Part shown: one piece after another, positions 35,743 through 44,634 of the stretch
How positions within the stretch are numbered: the stretch's first letter is position 1
Layout of the letters: each line of letters begins with the position of its first letter
Assembly: GCA_041396125.1 (NCBI GenBank)
Contig: JAWKZG010000008.1
Location: 124,001-188,000, forward strand
Length of the DNA: 64,000 nt
From: JAWKZG01 sp041396125
Lineage (GTDB): Bacteria; Pseudomonadota; Gammaproteobacteria; Competibacterales; Competibacteraceae
Direction: 5' to 3'
Made by a program: the position numbers and the translations under genes
Notes under the pieces: generated by a model
Seen by the model: the letters and a program-made list of their open reading frames with translations, nothing else
Told to the model about the DNA's origin: nothing
Databases searched by the model: none

Positions 35743-36261
35743 TCAGCGGGTCTGGGTTTGCAGCAAAGCTAACAGACCTTCCAGCAGCAGCAGCGGTGTT
35801 GGCGGACAGCCGCGCAGATGCAGATCGACCGGGATCACCTCGGCTACGCCGCCAACGACCGCAGCGCTGTCTTTGAACAGACCGCCATCGGCTGCACAAT
35901 CACCCACTGCAACAACCCATTTCGGATCCGGCGTAGCCTGATAAGTACGCTCCAGTGCTTCGCGCATATTGCAGCTAACCGGACCGGTGACCAGTAATAC
36001 ATCAGCATGACGCGGTGACGCTACAAAGCGGATGCCGAAGCGCTCCAGATTATAAATAGCATTATCCAGCGCGTGGATTTCCAGTTCGCAGCCATTACAG
36101 GAGCCGGCATCGACCGCCCGGATGCTCAGACTGCGGCCCAGCTGTTGCCGTGCCAGTCGGTCCAGCTGCGTGGCCAGTTCCGCCAGCGCGGGCTCTGAGG
36201 CTGCCGGTGGGGGCAGGGTGACGGGTGATTGCAGCAGATTTTTGAATAAGCGTCGTCGCAT
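35743..36261 (-). CDS. hyfI: Hydrogenase-4-like Fe-S subunit (HyfI/NuoB type)
   Basis: A 172-residue small subunit of the NuoB/HycG family that would bind one [4Fe-4S] cluster (N2 position). The ligand cysteines are present: Cys55 and Cys58 in AGSCNGCELE, Cys122 in VGDCAADGG, and Cys152 in RGCPPTP; Cys97 in TGPVSCNM is extra. It is the last gene of the minus-strand operon hyfBCEFG-I. Its 29-bp gap to the large-subunit gene is the only real gap within the complex genes. With a large subunit that lacks Ni ligands (see next) it cannot form a [NiFe] hydrogenase; it would still pass electrons to a quinone-like or unknown site. Confidence 0.85.
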   Translation of the reverse strand: MRRRLFKNLLQSPVTLPPPAASEPALAELATQLDRLARQQLGRSLSIRAVDAGSCNGCELEIHALDNAIYNLERFGIRFVASPRHADVLLVTGPVSCNMREALERTYQATPDPKWVVAVGDCAADGGLFKDSAAVVGGVAEVIPVDLHLRGCPPTPLLLLEGLLALLQTQTR

Positions 36262-36290
36262 GATTTTGCCTTAATAATTACCAATCGGCC

Positions 36291-37805
36291 CTACAAATCG
36301 ACGCCAGAATAGGAGCAATTGAAGGATTTATTGCAGAGCGGGAAATCGGCCACAATATTGCCTTCGATTGCGGCTTCCAGCAGCGGCCACTGAAACCAGC
36401 TCGGATCACGCGGATGGCAGCGGGCCACGGTACCGTCCGGGTGCAGCCGCAACCAGACCAGCACATCACCACGAAATCCCTCGACCAGTGCTATTCCGGT
36501 GCGTTCGGTCGTGTTTGCGGCGGCGGAGTGGGCCAGGTCTGTCCGCAGTGTACCGGCAGGCAGGTTCTGCAGTAGTTGCTCAAGCAGTTGCAGGCTTTGT
36601 TCGACTTCGTGAATCCGCAGCCAGATGCGGGCATCAACATCACCTGCGCTCAGCACCGGCACGGTAAAATCGAGCTGATCATAGGGCGGATAAGGCGCAT
36701 CACGACGGCTGTCGAAATCGCGCCCGCTGGCACGCCCGACATAGCCGCCAGCGCCGTATTGCCGGGCCAGCTCGGCGCGTACGATGCCGGTGCTGACGGT
36801 ACGATCCTGCAACGATGCGGTGCGGTCATATAATTTCACCAGCTCGGGGAAACGGCGCCGAATCTCGCTCACCAGGGTTTGCAGTGTGCTCACGCCGGCA
36901 GCGTCCAGATCAACCGCTACCCCGCCCGGAACGATGCAATCCATCATCAGACGATGCGCAAAGCAGCGCTGACAGGCCTGCAAGACGTGCTCGCGCAGGA
37001 TGCCGCAATGGGCGTGCAGCAAGGCAAACGCCGCATCATTACAGGTTGCGCCGATATCACCGAGGTGATTGGCCAGTCGTTCCAGCTCGGCCAGCAGCGC
37101 TCGCAACTGACGGGCACGAGGAGGCACCGGCAGCGCCAGGGCGGCCTCGGCAGCCTGAGCAAAAGCCAGTGCGTAAGCGACGGTACTGTCACCGGAGACG
37201 CGCCCCAGCAGTTTGGCAGCGTGTGCCAGCGGGGCGTTCTGCAAGAGTTTCTCAGTGCCTTTATGCACATAACCCAGCCGCTGCTCCAGCCGCACTACGG
37301 TTTCGCCCTGGGCGGTGAAACGAAAGTGACCGGGCTCGATGATACCCGCGTGTACCGGCCCGACCGGCACCTGATGCAAGCCATCGCCTTCGGCTGGCAG
37401 AAACGGATAATGGCGCGCAATCAGCGAATCATCGCCGGGCCAGCGACCGTGGTTCAGCCAGGGCCGGGTATCAGGTAAACCCTCCGGGTGCAGGGGGTAC
37501 AGATCGGCCAGGCTGCGTTCCAGCCGTAATGCCGGCGGATGCCATTGCGAAACCGCCGGGTAGTGACCTTGCGGACAATCCAGCCGGATCAGCGCCAGTG
37601 TGCCGTCGGTATTATCGCGCAGTGCCATGACAACGTGCGGGACATCGGCCCACAGGCCCAGCAGGGTCCAGTCATAGCGCGCCAGCCCACCGGCCAGCTC
37701 GCGCCAGTTTTCAGCATCGACCGTATAGTAAGTCCAGGCTTGCTGGGACTGCACCCGTGCCGCAGCAGGGAGCAGTGACGATAGAAGAGCAGTATCGGTA
37801 GTCAT
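36291..37805 (-). CDS. hyfG: Hydrogenase-4-like large subunit (HyfG/NuoCD type) without Ni-binding cysteines
   Basis: A fused NuoC-NuoD-type large subunit, ~504 residues from the ATG at 37805 (alternatives 37814 and 37838 lie inside the hyfF end). The NuoC part covers about residues 20-130; the NuoD part has EPGHFRFTAQGETVVRLEQRLGYVHKGTE and the family tail NKSFNCSYSGVDL. Group 4 hydrogenases carry two C-x2-C pairs for Ni-Fe: near RVCGIC and near DPCxxC. Here the first site reads GRVSGDST (residues ~212-219 of the longest form) and the end reads NKSFNCSYSG, so all four ligands are missing. The protein is thus a hydrogenase relative without the Ni site, as in Ehr-type complexes and complex I. 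Confidence 0.88.
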   Translation of the reverse strand: MTTDTALLSSLLPAAARVQSQQAWTYYTVDAENWRELAGGLARYDWTLLGLWADVPHVVMALRDNTDGTLALIRLDCPQGHYPAVSQWHPPALRLERSLADLYPLHPEGLPDTRPWLNHGRWPGDDSLIARHYPFLPAEGDGLHQVPVGPVHAGIIEPGHFRFTAQGETVVRLEQRLGYVHKGTEKLLQNAPLAHAAKLLGRVSGDSTVAYALAFAQAAEAALALPVPPRARQLRALLAELERLANHLGDIGATCNDAAFALLHAHCGILREHVLQACQRCFAHRLMMDCIVPGGVAVDLDAAGVSTLQTLVSEIRRRFPELVKLYDRTASLQDRTVSTGIVRAELARQYGAGGYVGRASGRDFDSRRDAPYPPYDQLDFTVPVLSAGDVDARIWLRIHEVEQSLQLLEQLLQNLPAGTLRTDLAHSAAANTTERTGIALVEGFRGDVLVWLRLHPDGTVARCHPRDPSWFQWPLLEAAIEGNIVADFPLCNKSFNCSYSGVDL

Positions 37806-37815
37806 GGTATCCATC

Positions 37816-39258
37816 TCAGCCAAGCAGTGCGGCGACATTCTGGAACCAGCTTACCAGCGGGCCAGGCAGAAAAACCCCGGCTATCAGCACCAGCAAGAGG
37901 TGTGCAAATAGCGGCAGATATGAGGCCTGCACCGGTTGGGTGCTACCCAGCGGTTCACCAAATACCACGCCTTGCAGGCGCAGCCAGAGGGCACCAAATG
38001 CCAGCAACAGGCCGAGGATCAAGGGCAGCGCGAGCCAGGGTTCGCGGCCGAAGGTATTGGTAACCAGCAGGAACTCGCTGGTGAAAATCCCGAACGGCGG
38101 CAGTCCGGCAATCGCTGCGACCCCGGCCACCAGACTCCAGCCCAGCGCCGGGTGGGTGACCGTCAGGCCACGGATTTGGGCCAGTTTCTGGGTGCCTTTG
38201 GCCTGGGCGATATGGCCGACCGCAAAGAAAATGGCTGACTTGGTCAGACTGTGCAGTGTCATATGCAGCAGACCGGCAAAATTGGCCAGCGGCCCACCCA
38301 TACCAAAGGCAAACGTGATGATACCCATGTGTTCGATGGATGAATACGCGAACAGGCGCTTGATATCACGCCGGCGATACAGCATCAGCGCTGCAAACAG
38401 CAGCGACACCAGCCCCATGCCGACCATCAGCGGTCCCGGTGCGAGCGCGCCCGGATTGGCGGCAAGCAGCATTTTAAAGCGCAGCAGGGCATACAGGGCA
38501 ACATTCAGCAGCAGACCTGACAGCACGGCCGAGATCGGGGTCGGCCCTTCGGCATGGGCGTCGGGCAGCCAGGCATGCAGGGGTGCCAGGCCGACTTTGG
38601 TGCCATAACCCAGCAGCAGAAAAATAAAGGCCAGATTCAGTAACGCCGGGTCGAAATCTGCCGCATTGGCGAGCAGACCATCCCAGGCCATGGCGGGCAG
38701 GCCTTCGCCCAGCACGGGTTGAGCTGCCAGATACACAATGATGGTGCCAAACAGCGCCAGGGCAATCCCGACGCTGCCGAGGATGAAATATTTCCAGGCC
38801 GCTTCCAGGGCCTGATGGGTGCGGTAAATACCAACCATCAGCACCGTGGTCAGGGTCGCCAGTTCCACGGATACCCACAGCAGGCCGATATTGTTTGCCA
38901 GCAGGGCCAGGTTCATGGCGAACAACAGCACCTGATACATGGCATGATAAAAGCGTAAATACACCGGTGTCAGACGGCCGCTTTCAAGCTCGTGGGCAAT
39001 ATAGCTGGCGCTGAACACACTGGTCGTGAACGCGACAAATGTGTTCAGCACGATCAGGTAGATATTAAAATCATCTACCAATAGATAGCTGTTCGGGGCC
39101 GGCCGGGTGTTGAACAGTAACGATGCCGCGACCAGGGTCAGTCCGCTGGCCAGCACGTTCAGCCGCGCCGACAGGCGATAGCCCGGCAGGATGGCCAGCA
39201 GCGCTGCCGTCAGCGCCGGGATCAGTAATATGCTGGTGACAATGTGGCTGCCGTTCAT
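37816..39258 (-). CDS. hyfF: Hydrogenase-4-like membrane subunit F (NuoN/MrpD-type antiporter-like)
   Basis: A 480-residue integral membrane subunit of the complex I/Mrp antiporter family with about 14 hydrophobic helices. Typical core segments are FILLGYGTKVGLAPLHAWLPDAHAEGPTPISAVLSGLLLNVALYALLRF, KRLFAYSSIEHMGIITFAFG and a late LPPFGIFTSEFLLV. The Lys in GTKVGLAPLHAWLPDA and the Glu of the conserved helix are candidate proton-path residues. Overlaps hyfE by four bases upstream and abuts hyfG downstream. It would move H+ or Na+ coupled to electron flow. Confidence 0.88.
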   Translation of the reverse strand: MNGSHIVTSILLIPALTAALLAILPGYRLSARLNVLASGLTLVAASLLFNTRPAPNSYLLVDDFNIYLIVLNTFVAFTTSVFSASYIAHELESGRLTPVYLRFYHAMYQVLLFAMNLALLANNIGLLWVSVELATLTTVLMVGIYRTHQALEAAWKYFILGSVGIALALFGTIIVYLAAQPVLGEGLPAMAWDGLLANAADFDPALLNLAFIFLLLGYGTKVGLAPLHAWLPDAHAEGPTPISAVLSGLLLNVALYALLRFKMLLAANPGALAPGPLMVGMGLVSLLFAALMLYRRRDIKRLFAYSSIEHMGIITFAFGMGGPLANFAGLLHMTLHSLTKSAIFFAVGHIAQAKGTQKLAQIRGLTVTHPALGWSLVAGVAAIAGLPPFGIFTSEFLLVTNTFGREPWLALPLILGLLLAFGALWLRLQGVVFGEPLGSTQPVQASYLPLFAHLLLVLIAGVFLPGPLVSWFQNVAALLG

Positions 39259-39917
39259 GCCCGGTCTCCACGAAAGGCATCCAGCGCCTGGCTATCGACC
39301 GTGTCGAAGCGCTCCCGGATGCGGAACAGGAAAATACCGATCACGATAAGGGCGATCAGCACCGAGAAAGCGACGCTGAACTCGACTACCAGCGGCATAC
39401 CTTTGGCACCCGTTGCAGCCAGCGTCAGGCCATTTTCCAGTGACATGAAACCCACAATCTGGCTGACGGCATTGCGCCGGCTGATCATCAGCAACAAGCC
39501 CAGCAGCAGCACCGACAGCGCGAAAGCCAGATCCTCCCGCGCCAGCACATCAGCGGCAGCCGTGACCGGCAGAATGACGGCAATAGCCAGAGCGGTCAGC
39601 GCCACGCCGAACAGCATCGTTACCCCAATGCCCACCACCGGCTCGATTTCGCGATGAATACCGAGCCGTCGCACAATCCGGTGCAGCGCAGTGGGGATGA
39701 TCAGGGTTTTGAACACCAGCGCGATCAAGGCCGTAATATACAGATGATGAGCGCCCTGAATATGAGCCTGCCAGGCGACTGCCAGCGCCAGTATCAGCGC
39801 ATGCATGGCGTACACATTGATCAGCGCGGACAACCGGTCCTGGTACAGCAGCATGAAACTCACCAGTACCATGCTGCCGGCCAGCAGATGAGCGATATCG
39901 AAAGCCAAACCGTCCAT
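39255..39917 (-). CDS. hyfE: Hydrogenase-4-like membrane subunit E (NuoK-like)
   Basis: 220 residues, six to seven hydrophobic helices, with the HyfE pattern: MVLVSFMLLYQDRLSALINVYAMHALILALAVAW, a TALIALVFKTLIIPTALHRIVRRLGI core, and a LLGLLLMISRRNAVSQIVGFMSLENGLTLAA segment that corresponds to the NuoK-like part with its conserved Glu. It overlaps hyfC (one base) and hyfF (four bases). It would help form the ion channel. Confidence 0.87.
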   Translation of the reverse strand: MDGLAFDIAHLLAGSMVLVSFMLLYQDRLSALINVYAMHALILALAVAWQAHIQGAHHLYITALIALVFKTLIIPTALHRIVRRLGIHREIEPVVGIGVTMLFGVALTALAIAVILPVTAAADVLAREDLAFALSVLLLGLLLMISRRNAVSQIVGFMSLENGLTLAATGAKGMPLVVEFSVAFSVLIALIVIGIFLFRIRERFDTVDSQALDAFRGDRA

Positions 39918-40873
39918 TACACGCTCCGCGCCACAAATAACAGTAGGGTACCGAGCAGACCCAGCATCAGCGCCGCGCCCAGGAATTGCGCAACCCGGAA
40001 GACACGCATTTTGGCGATGCTGGTTTCAAACACGGCCAGCAGAAAGCCACCCAGCGCCAGCTTGCCGATATAAGCACCAATGCCGGTAAGATAAGCCAGC
40101 GGTCCGGCGCTGGTGCTGGCCATGCCCCAGGGCAGGAAGACGCAGGCGAGCAGGGACAGATACAACACAAGTTTGAGCTGGGCAGCCGCTTCGATCATAG
40201 CCAGATGGCGGCCGGAATATTCCAGTACCATCGCTTCATGCACCATGGTGAGTTCCAGGTGAGTGGCGGGATTATCCACCGGAATGCGGGCGTTTTCCGC
40301 CAGCGCGACCATGATCAGCGCCAGCAGCGCCAGCCCCAGCGACAGTTCCAGTCCGATTTCTGTCGATAGCATGGTCGTGACCACTGCCGATAACTGCGTG
40401 GTGCCAACCATCAGCGCCAGCGTAAATACCACCATCAGCATGGCCGGTTCCGCCAGCGCGGCGATCATCATCTCGCGACTGGAACCGATGCCGCCAAAAC
40501 TGGTGCCGACATCCAGCCCTGCCAGCGCCAGAAAAAACCGCGCACTGCCGAGCAGGGCAACGATGACGATCATATCGGCCGCCCAGCTGAACAGCAGTCC
40601 GCTGGCGAACGTGGGCACCAGCGCCGCTGCCACCCAGGTGGCGGCGAAAATCAGATAAGGCGCAACCCGGAACAACCAGGATGCGTTATCTGCCAAAACC
40701 ACTTCTTTGCGGATCAGCCGCAATAAATCACGATAGGGTTGCAGCAGTGAGGGGCCGCGTCGGCGCAGCAGGCGCGCTTTGACTTTGCGCACCCAGCCGA
40801 GCAGCAGGGGTGCCAGCAAAAGCACCAGACTCATCTGCAAGCCCTGTAACAGGAAATCTACAATGATTGCCAT
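39917..40873 (-). CDS. hyfC: Hydrogenase-4-like membrane subunit C (NuoH-like)
   Basis: 318 residues, about eight helices, of the NuoH/HycD family that connects the Fe-S arm to the antiporter arm. The cytoplasmic loop RKVKARLLRRRGPSLLQPYRDLLRLIRKEVVL is the HycD/HyfC signature, and ARIPVDNPATHLELTMVHEAMVLEYSGRHLAMIE is the second conserved loop with the acidic residues of the quinone-side funnel in complex I. The start overlaps the end of hyfB by 16 bases. Confidence 0.9.
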   Translation of the reverse strand: MAIIVDFLLQGLQMSLVLLLAPLLLGWVRKVKARLLRRRGPSLLQPYRDLLRLIRKEVVLADNASWLFRVAPYLIFAATWVAAALVPTFASGLLFSWAADMIVIVALLGSARFFLALAGLDVGTSFGGIGSSREMMIAALAEPAMLMVVFTLALMVGTTQLSAVVTTMLSTEIGLELSLGLALLALIMVALAENARIPVDNPATHLELTMVHEAMVLEYSGRHLAMIEAAAQLKLVLYLSLLACVFLPWGMASTSAGPLAYLTGIGAYIGKLALGGFLLAVFETSIAKMRVFRVAQFLGAALMLGLLGTLLLFVARSV

Positions 40874-42882
40874 AGTGCCAGGCCCGTCAACAAGAAAATA
40901 AGTGCCGCGAACACCAGACTCAGATAGCGGCGGATAGTCAGAAACTGCAAGCGGTTAAGCTGTTTTGAGACAACCGTCACCAGTCGTTCCAGCGGTTGAT
41001 ACAGCGTGTCCCAGATGGGATCGCGCACTTGCACCTGCAGCCGGGCCGGGCGAGGATCGCCGGGAGGCGGCATGGTGACGGTCTCGCGGGCCTGAAACAG
41101 CAGTGTGCCGAAGGTTCGACGCAGCGGTTGGGCAAAGCTGTCGCCGGCATACTGGCTGAGCGGACTGGCATTCGGAAAGCCGCAATCCCAGGCTGCGCTG
41201 CGGCGTAGTCGCCGGTTAGCTGCACGGTGGATAACAAACGCCGTCAGACCGCCGGAAATCAGCATAAACAGCAACAGCAATAAACCGTTGTACGAGCTGC
41301 GCTCGGCGGCTACCGGCACCAGACTGAGCCAGGCGTTGTGGCGTTGCGGTGCCAGTGCCACGCTGTGATTAAGCTGGGCGACGACCGGGCTGATGGCATC
41401 CAGCAGCAAACCTGGAAAAACCCCGGCGAACACGCACAGCGCCACCAGCAGCAAAGGCGCTGCCCGCATGTACACGTTCACTTCCTGCGCCTGCGCGGCA
41501 GCATCACTGCGCGGCCGGCCCAGAAAGCTGATGCCGAACGCCTTGACGAAACAGCCTGCTGCCAGCGCTGCTGCCAGCGCCAGCAATGCGCCTACCGCCG
41601 GCACCGAGAACTTCAAGGCCCATTGCGGTAACTCCGGGCCCAGCAGGATTGCCTGGAAGATCAACCATTCGGACACAAATCCGTTCAACGGCGGTAATGC
41701 TGCAATTGCCGCGCTGCCAGCCAGAAACGCGAAGGCCGTTTGCGGCAGACGGTGAATCAGTCCGCCGAGTTGATTCATATCGCGCAGACCGGTGCTGCTC
41801 AGCACGCTGCCGGCACAATAAAACAGCAGGCTTTTGAACAGGGAATGATTGATGATGTGGAGCAGGGCGGCGCTTAAGGCCAGGGCGGCGGCTTGCTGCA
41901 GGCCATTGGCCTGAAATGCCAGAGCCAGTCCCAGGCCGATAAAAATCACCCCGATATTTTCCACCGTGCTATAGGCCAGCAAACGTTTCAGATCGTTTTG
42001 CAACAGCGCGTACAATAAACCCAGTACCGCGCTGATGCCGCCCAGCACCAGCACCAGTTCACCCCACCACCAGGCCGGTGTGCCGAGCAGATCAAAAACA
42101 AGACGGATAAAACCGTACACTGCGACCTTGGTCATGACCCCGCTCATCAGTGCCGAGACATGACTGGGGGCAGCCGGATGAGCCAGCGGCAGCCAGGCGT
42201 GCAGGGGCACCAGACCGGCTTTGGAACCCGCGCCCAGCAGTGTCAACAGCAGCACTACAGCCGCCAGAGCAGGCTCCAGCTGATGGCTGCGCAGCGTCGC
42301 GAAGTCGTAATCGGCACTGCCGCCGGCCAGCAGCCCGAAAGCCAGCAGCAGACACAGCGTGCCGAAGCTGGCCATCAGCAGATACACATAACCGGCCCGA
42401 CTGTTACCCTCGGTGCGGTGATGTGCCATGACCAGTGCCCAGGACACCAGGGACATGAACTCCCAGGACAACAGAAAAGTGAACGCATCGGCGGCCAGCA
42501 GTACCATGTTCATGGCGGCCAGGAAGGCTGCAAAAAACGGTAATACCCGGTCCGGTGCGGATTCATGGCGGGCATAGCCGAGGCCGTAAATACTGGCACC
42601 CAGGCCACCGAGATTAATGATCAGCAGAAATAAAGCTGCCAGTGTGTCGAGGCGGAAATGCGCCCCCAGCCAGGGCAGCCCCAGCGGCAGGATGAGATGT
42701 TCCGCTGAGCCTGTACTGGCCGGGGCGCTTAATAGATGCCCACCGGCGGCAGCCAGAAGTGCTGCGCAGGTCAGCGCTGTAGTGAGGTAAACCGCTGTGC
42801 TGCGGGCTGGCAGTTTCTGCCCGGCGACTGCAAAGATAGCTGTCGCCAGCAGAACCGGAACCAGACTAAGGATAAAGACCAT
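40858..42882 (-). CDS. hyfB: Hydrogenase-4-like membrane subunit B (NuoL-like)
   Basis: 674 residues, ~15 helices, an antiporter-like subunit of the HyfB/HycC type. Conserved blocks: FTFLLSWEFMSLVSWALVMAHHRTEGN, GAGSKAGLVPLHAWLPLAHPAAPSHVSALMSGVMTKVAVYGFIRL, LAYSTVENIGVIFIGLGLAL and AALPPLNGFVSEWLIFQAI. First structural gene of the operon, 30 bp after the XRE gene. No hyfA, hyfD or hyfH gene follows, so the complex has six parts only. Confidence 0.9.
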   Translation of the reverse strand: MVFILSLVPVLLATAIFAVAGQKLPARSTAVYLTTALTCAALLAAAGGHLLSAPASTGSAEHLILPLGLPWLGAHFRLDTLAALFLLIINLGGLGASIYGLGYARHESAPDRVLPFFAAFLAAMNMVLLAADAFTFLLSWEFMSLVSWALVMAHHRTEGNSRAGYVYLLMASFGTLCLLLAFGLLAGGSADYDFATLRSHQLEPALAAVVLLLTLLGAGSKAGLVPLHAWLPLAHPAAPSHVSALMSGVMTKVAVYGFIRLVFDLLGTPAWWWGELVLVLGGISAVLGLLYALLQNDLKRLLAYSTVENIGVIFIGLGLALAFQANGLQQAAALALSAALLHIINHSLFKSLLFYCAGSVLSSTGLRDMNQLGGLIHRLPQTAFAFLAGSAAIAALPPLNGFVSEWLIFQAILLGPELPQWALKFSVPAVGALLALAAALAAGCFVKAFGISFLGRPRSDAAAQAQEVNVYMRAAPLLLVALCVFAGVFPGLLLDAISPVVAQLNHSVALAPQRHNAWLSLVPVAAERSSYNGLLLLLFMLISGGLTAFVIHRAANRRLRRSAAWDCGFPNASPLSQYAGDSFAQPLRRTFGTLLFQARETVTMPPPGDPRPARLQVQVRDPIWDTLYQPLERLVTVVSKQLNRLQFLTIRRYLSLVFAALIFLLTGLALWQSL

Positions 42883-42912
42883 GCAAAAACCCGCTTGTCG
42901 CGACTGGTGTAT

Positions 42913-43161
42913 TTATGGTTTTTTCAGGCGTACACCACGGCCCCCATCGGGGCTGGCAGCGCCTTCGCCGATAACTTCGATCCCTGCGGTTTGCAGTGCG
43001 TCGACCACTTTGAACAGTGAGTCGGTATTGCCGCGTACCACCCCGTCGCTGGCTTCCATGCGCTGTATGGTCGGTATGGATAAACCCGCCAGACGGGCCA
43101 GTTCCTGCTGATCAATACCGAGCAAGGCGCGAGCGGCTTTCATTTGTGCTGAAGTTATCAT
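42913..43161 (-). CDS. Small XRE-type helix-turn-helix regulator
   Basis: 82 residues; MKAARALLGIDQQELARLAGLSIPTIQRMEASDGVVRGNTDSLFKVVDALQTAGIEVI is one complete Xre/Cro HTH, with the recognition helix at LSIPTIQRMEA. The short tail (GGRGVRLKKP) has no sensor domain. It sits 30 bp upstream of hyfB on the same strand and 121 bp from the divergent globin gene, so it probably controls one or both, and itself. Confidence 0.85.
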   Translation of the reverse strand: MITSAQMKAARALLGIDQQELARLAGLSIPTIQRMEASDGVVRGNTDSLFKVVDALQTAGIEVIGEGAASPDGGRGVRLKKP

Positions 43162-43281
43162 ATCTGAAACATGAGTTATGAGTATTTAAACTTGACTTAT
43201 TATATATAACATATCAATAGTGCCATAATAAATATCTTTTTATGGGCGGTAAAAAATCGCTATAGGCAACAGGTAATTGTA
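43162..43281. promoter_or_regulatory. Divergent promoter region, XRE/hyf operon and globin
   Basis: 120 bp, very AT-rich, between divergent starts. A near-consensus -35 word TTGACT lies at 43192-43197. The central TTATTATATATAACATAT stretch is an operator candidate for the XRE protein; I cannot place the -10 boxes with certainty. Confidence 0.4.
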
Positions 43282-43755
43282 ATGACTGCATCTCCTTCAC
43301 AAACTCCAGAAAACACATCTGGCAGTCCAGCCGACGATCCAGCCGGGAACGCCACCGCACGCTATGGTTATAAAGACACTTCCTTTCAGGCCGCAGGCGG
43401 GCTGGAGGGGATCAGACGTCTGGTGGATTGCTTTTACGACATGATGGAGCAGCTGCCGCAGGCGCAGGTGATTCGCGCCATGCACGATGCTGATTTATCG
43501 ACCTCGCGGGACAAGCTGACGTATTTTCTGTGCGGCTGGATGGGCGGGCCCCGCCACTATGCTGAAAAGTACGGGCCGATCAATATTCCCCAGGTTCATC
43601 GTCATCTCAAAATCGGTGAGGAGGAGCGCGATGCCTGGCTGCTCTGCATGGCCAAAGCCATCGAGCAGCAGCCGTATGCGGCGGCGTTTAAAGTGTATTT
43701 GCTGCAGCAGCTGGCCATCCCGGCTGAGCGGGTGCGTGTCACCAGCGGTTGGTAA
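43282..43755 (+). CDS. Group II truncated hemoglobin
   Basis: 157 residues with a ~28-residue polar N-terminal extension, then the 2/2 globin fold: YGYKDTSFQAAGGLEGIRRLVDCFYDMM (A-B region), TYFLCGWMGGPRHYAEKYG (E region) and VHRHLKIGEEERDAWLLCM. His106 aligns with the proximal F8 His and Trp119 with the TrpG8 of group II globins. These bind O2/NO and usually serve in detoxification or electron transfer. Divergent from the hyf operon; its stop is 3 bp from the convergent SRAP stop. Confidence 0.92.
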   Translation: MTASPSQTPENTSGSPADDPAGNATARYGYKDTSFQAAGGLEGIRRLVDCFYDMMEQLPQAQVIRAMHDADLSTSRDKLTYFLCGWMGGPRHYAEKYGPINIPQVHRHLKIGEEERDAWLLCMAKAIEQQPYAAAFKVYLLQQLAIPAERVRVTSGW

Positions 43756-43758
43756 GGG

Positions 43759-44634
43759 TTAAGGCGTTGCCAGCGCGTTTAGTCGGGTCTGCAGCCAGTT
43801 TCGTCCAGCGGCATCCATCAACGCCTGGTCTTCCTCAGGGTAGAGAAAATCCTCGGCACCGGGTGCGCCTTTGCGAGTTTTGAGCGGCGCATAAGGGGTT
43901 GCCTGATAGGGCGGATCGATACGGTTTTGGATAATGTGCGTATAGGCAGCGGCTGTTTTCGGGTTGCCATCCAGTAACTGAGGCCAGAGCGTGTGATCGA
44001 CCATCACTACTTCGCGGTGGTGGCCAAAACGGCGCATTGCTGTCTGGGGAAACGAGGTAAACAGGGTAAAACCCCGGTGCGTTTCGCCACTTTGCCGGTT
44101 AATCCATTCATCCCACAGGCCCAGTAAAAACATGAGCGCCCCGTCGGGCAGCGAGAACGCGAACCGCTGTTGATCGTATTCGCCAGCATAACTGGATTCG
44201 ATACCGGCACTGAGCGGCACCAGACAAAAGCGACCCTGCGACCAGGCCGAGCGATAGGCCGGGTACTCATACACCCGTTCAAATACGGGCTGATCGCTGT
44301 CATCGGTTTGGATCGCTTGCGTACCACGTTTGACTTTGGGGCGGTTCAGGCGGGCGTTATAGGTCGAGGCGCGCAGCGGGTATTCACGCGCCCAGGCCGG
44401 TGTCAGCGAAAATTCCAGCTCCTGCAGAACCGGGCCGTCAGGCGTGGCGATAATGGCCGGGCTGGTTTCGAAGGTTTTGCTTTTGCTGACCCGGTCCCAG
44501 CGTCCGAAGCCCCAGATTTCCTGCGCCCAGGACGCATCTTGCAAAGCTGTCGGCACGCGGACCGACAGCCCTACCGTGGCGGCGGCCTGGATGATGGATC
44601 GTGCGTCTGCATACAATTGAGCACCTGCACACAT
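43759..44634 (-). CDS. SRAP-domain (SOS-response associated peptidase, YedK/HMCES-like) protein
   Basis: 291 residues, Cys2 next to the initiator Met (MCAGAQ, usual MCGR). SRAP proteins cross-link abasic sites in ssDNA through Cys2. TYNARLNRPKVKRG corresponds to the N-A-R-x-E-T active-site strand (Asn and Arg kept, Glu replaced), FCLVPLSAGIESSYAGEY to the RCLVPxxGFYEW block (a Glu is kept, the FYEW is not), FTLFTSFPQTAMRRFGHHREVVMVD to the T-x-A-N...H-x-R-M-P-V block with its His. Divergent but recognisable. Shared intergenic region with the divergent MFS gene. Confidence 0.82.
   Translation of the reverse strand: MCAGAQLYADARSIIQAAATVGLSVRVPTALQDASWAQEIWGFGRWDRVSKSKTFETSPAIIATPDGPVLQELEFSLTPAWAREYPLRASTYNARLNRPKVKRGTQAIQTDDSDQPVFERVYEYPAYRSAWSQGRFCLVPLSAGIESSYAGEYDQQRFAFSLPDGALMFLLGLWDEWINRQSGETHRGFTLFTSFPQTAMRRFGHHREVVMVDHTLWPQLLDGNPKTAAAYTHIIQNRIDPPYQATPYAPLKTRKGAPGAEDFLYPEEDQALMDAAGRNWLQTRLNALATP

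Noticed and set aside
36947..37270. Cys-rich 107-codon open frame opposite phase of the HyfG-like gene
   Set aside because: Frame shadow; the cysteines are not Ni ligands of the real protein.
35743..42882. Functional [NiFe] hydrogenase 4 / formate hydrogenlyase
   Set aside because: The large subunit lacks all four Ni-Fe cysteines, and hyfA, hyfD, hyfH, formate dehydrogenase and maturation genes are absent from the window.
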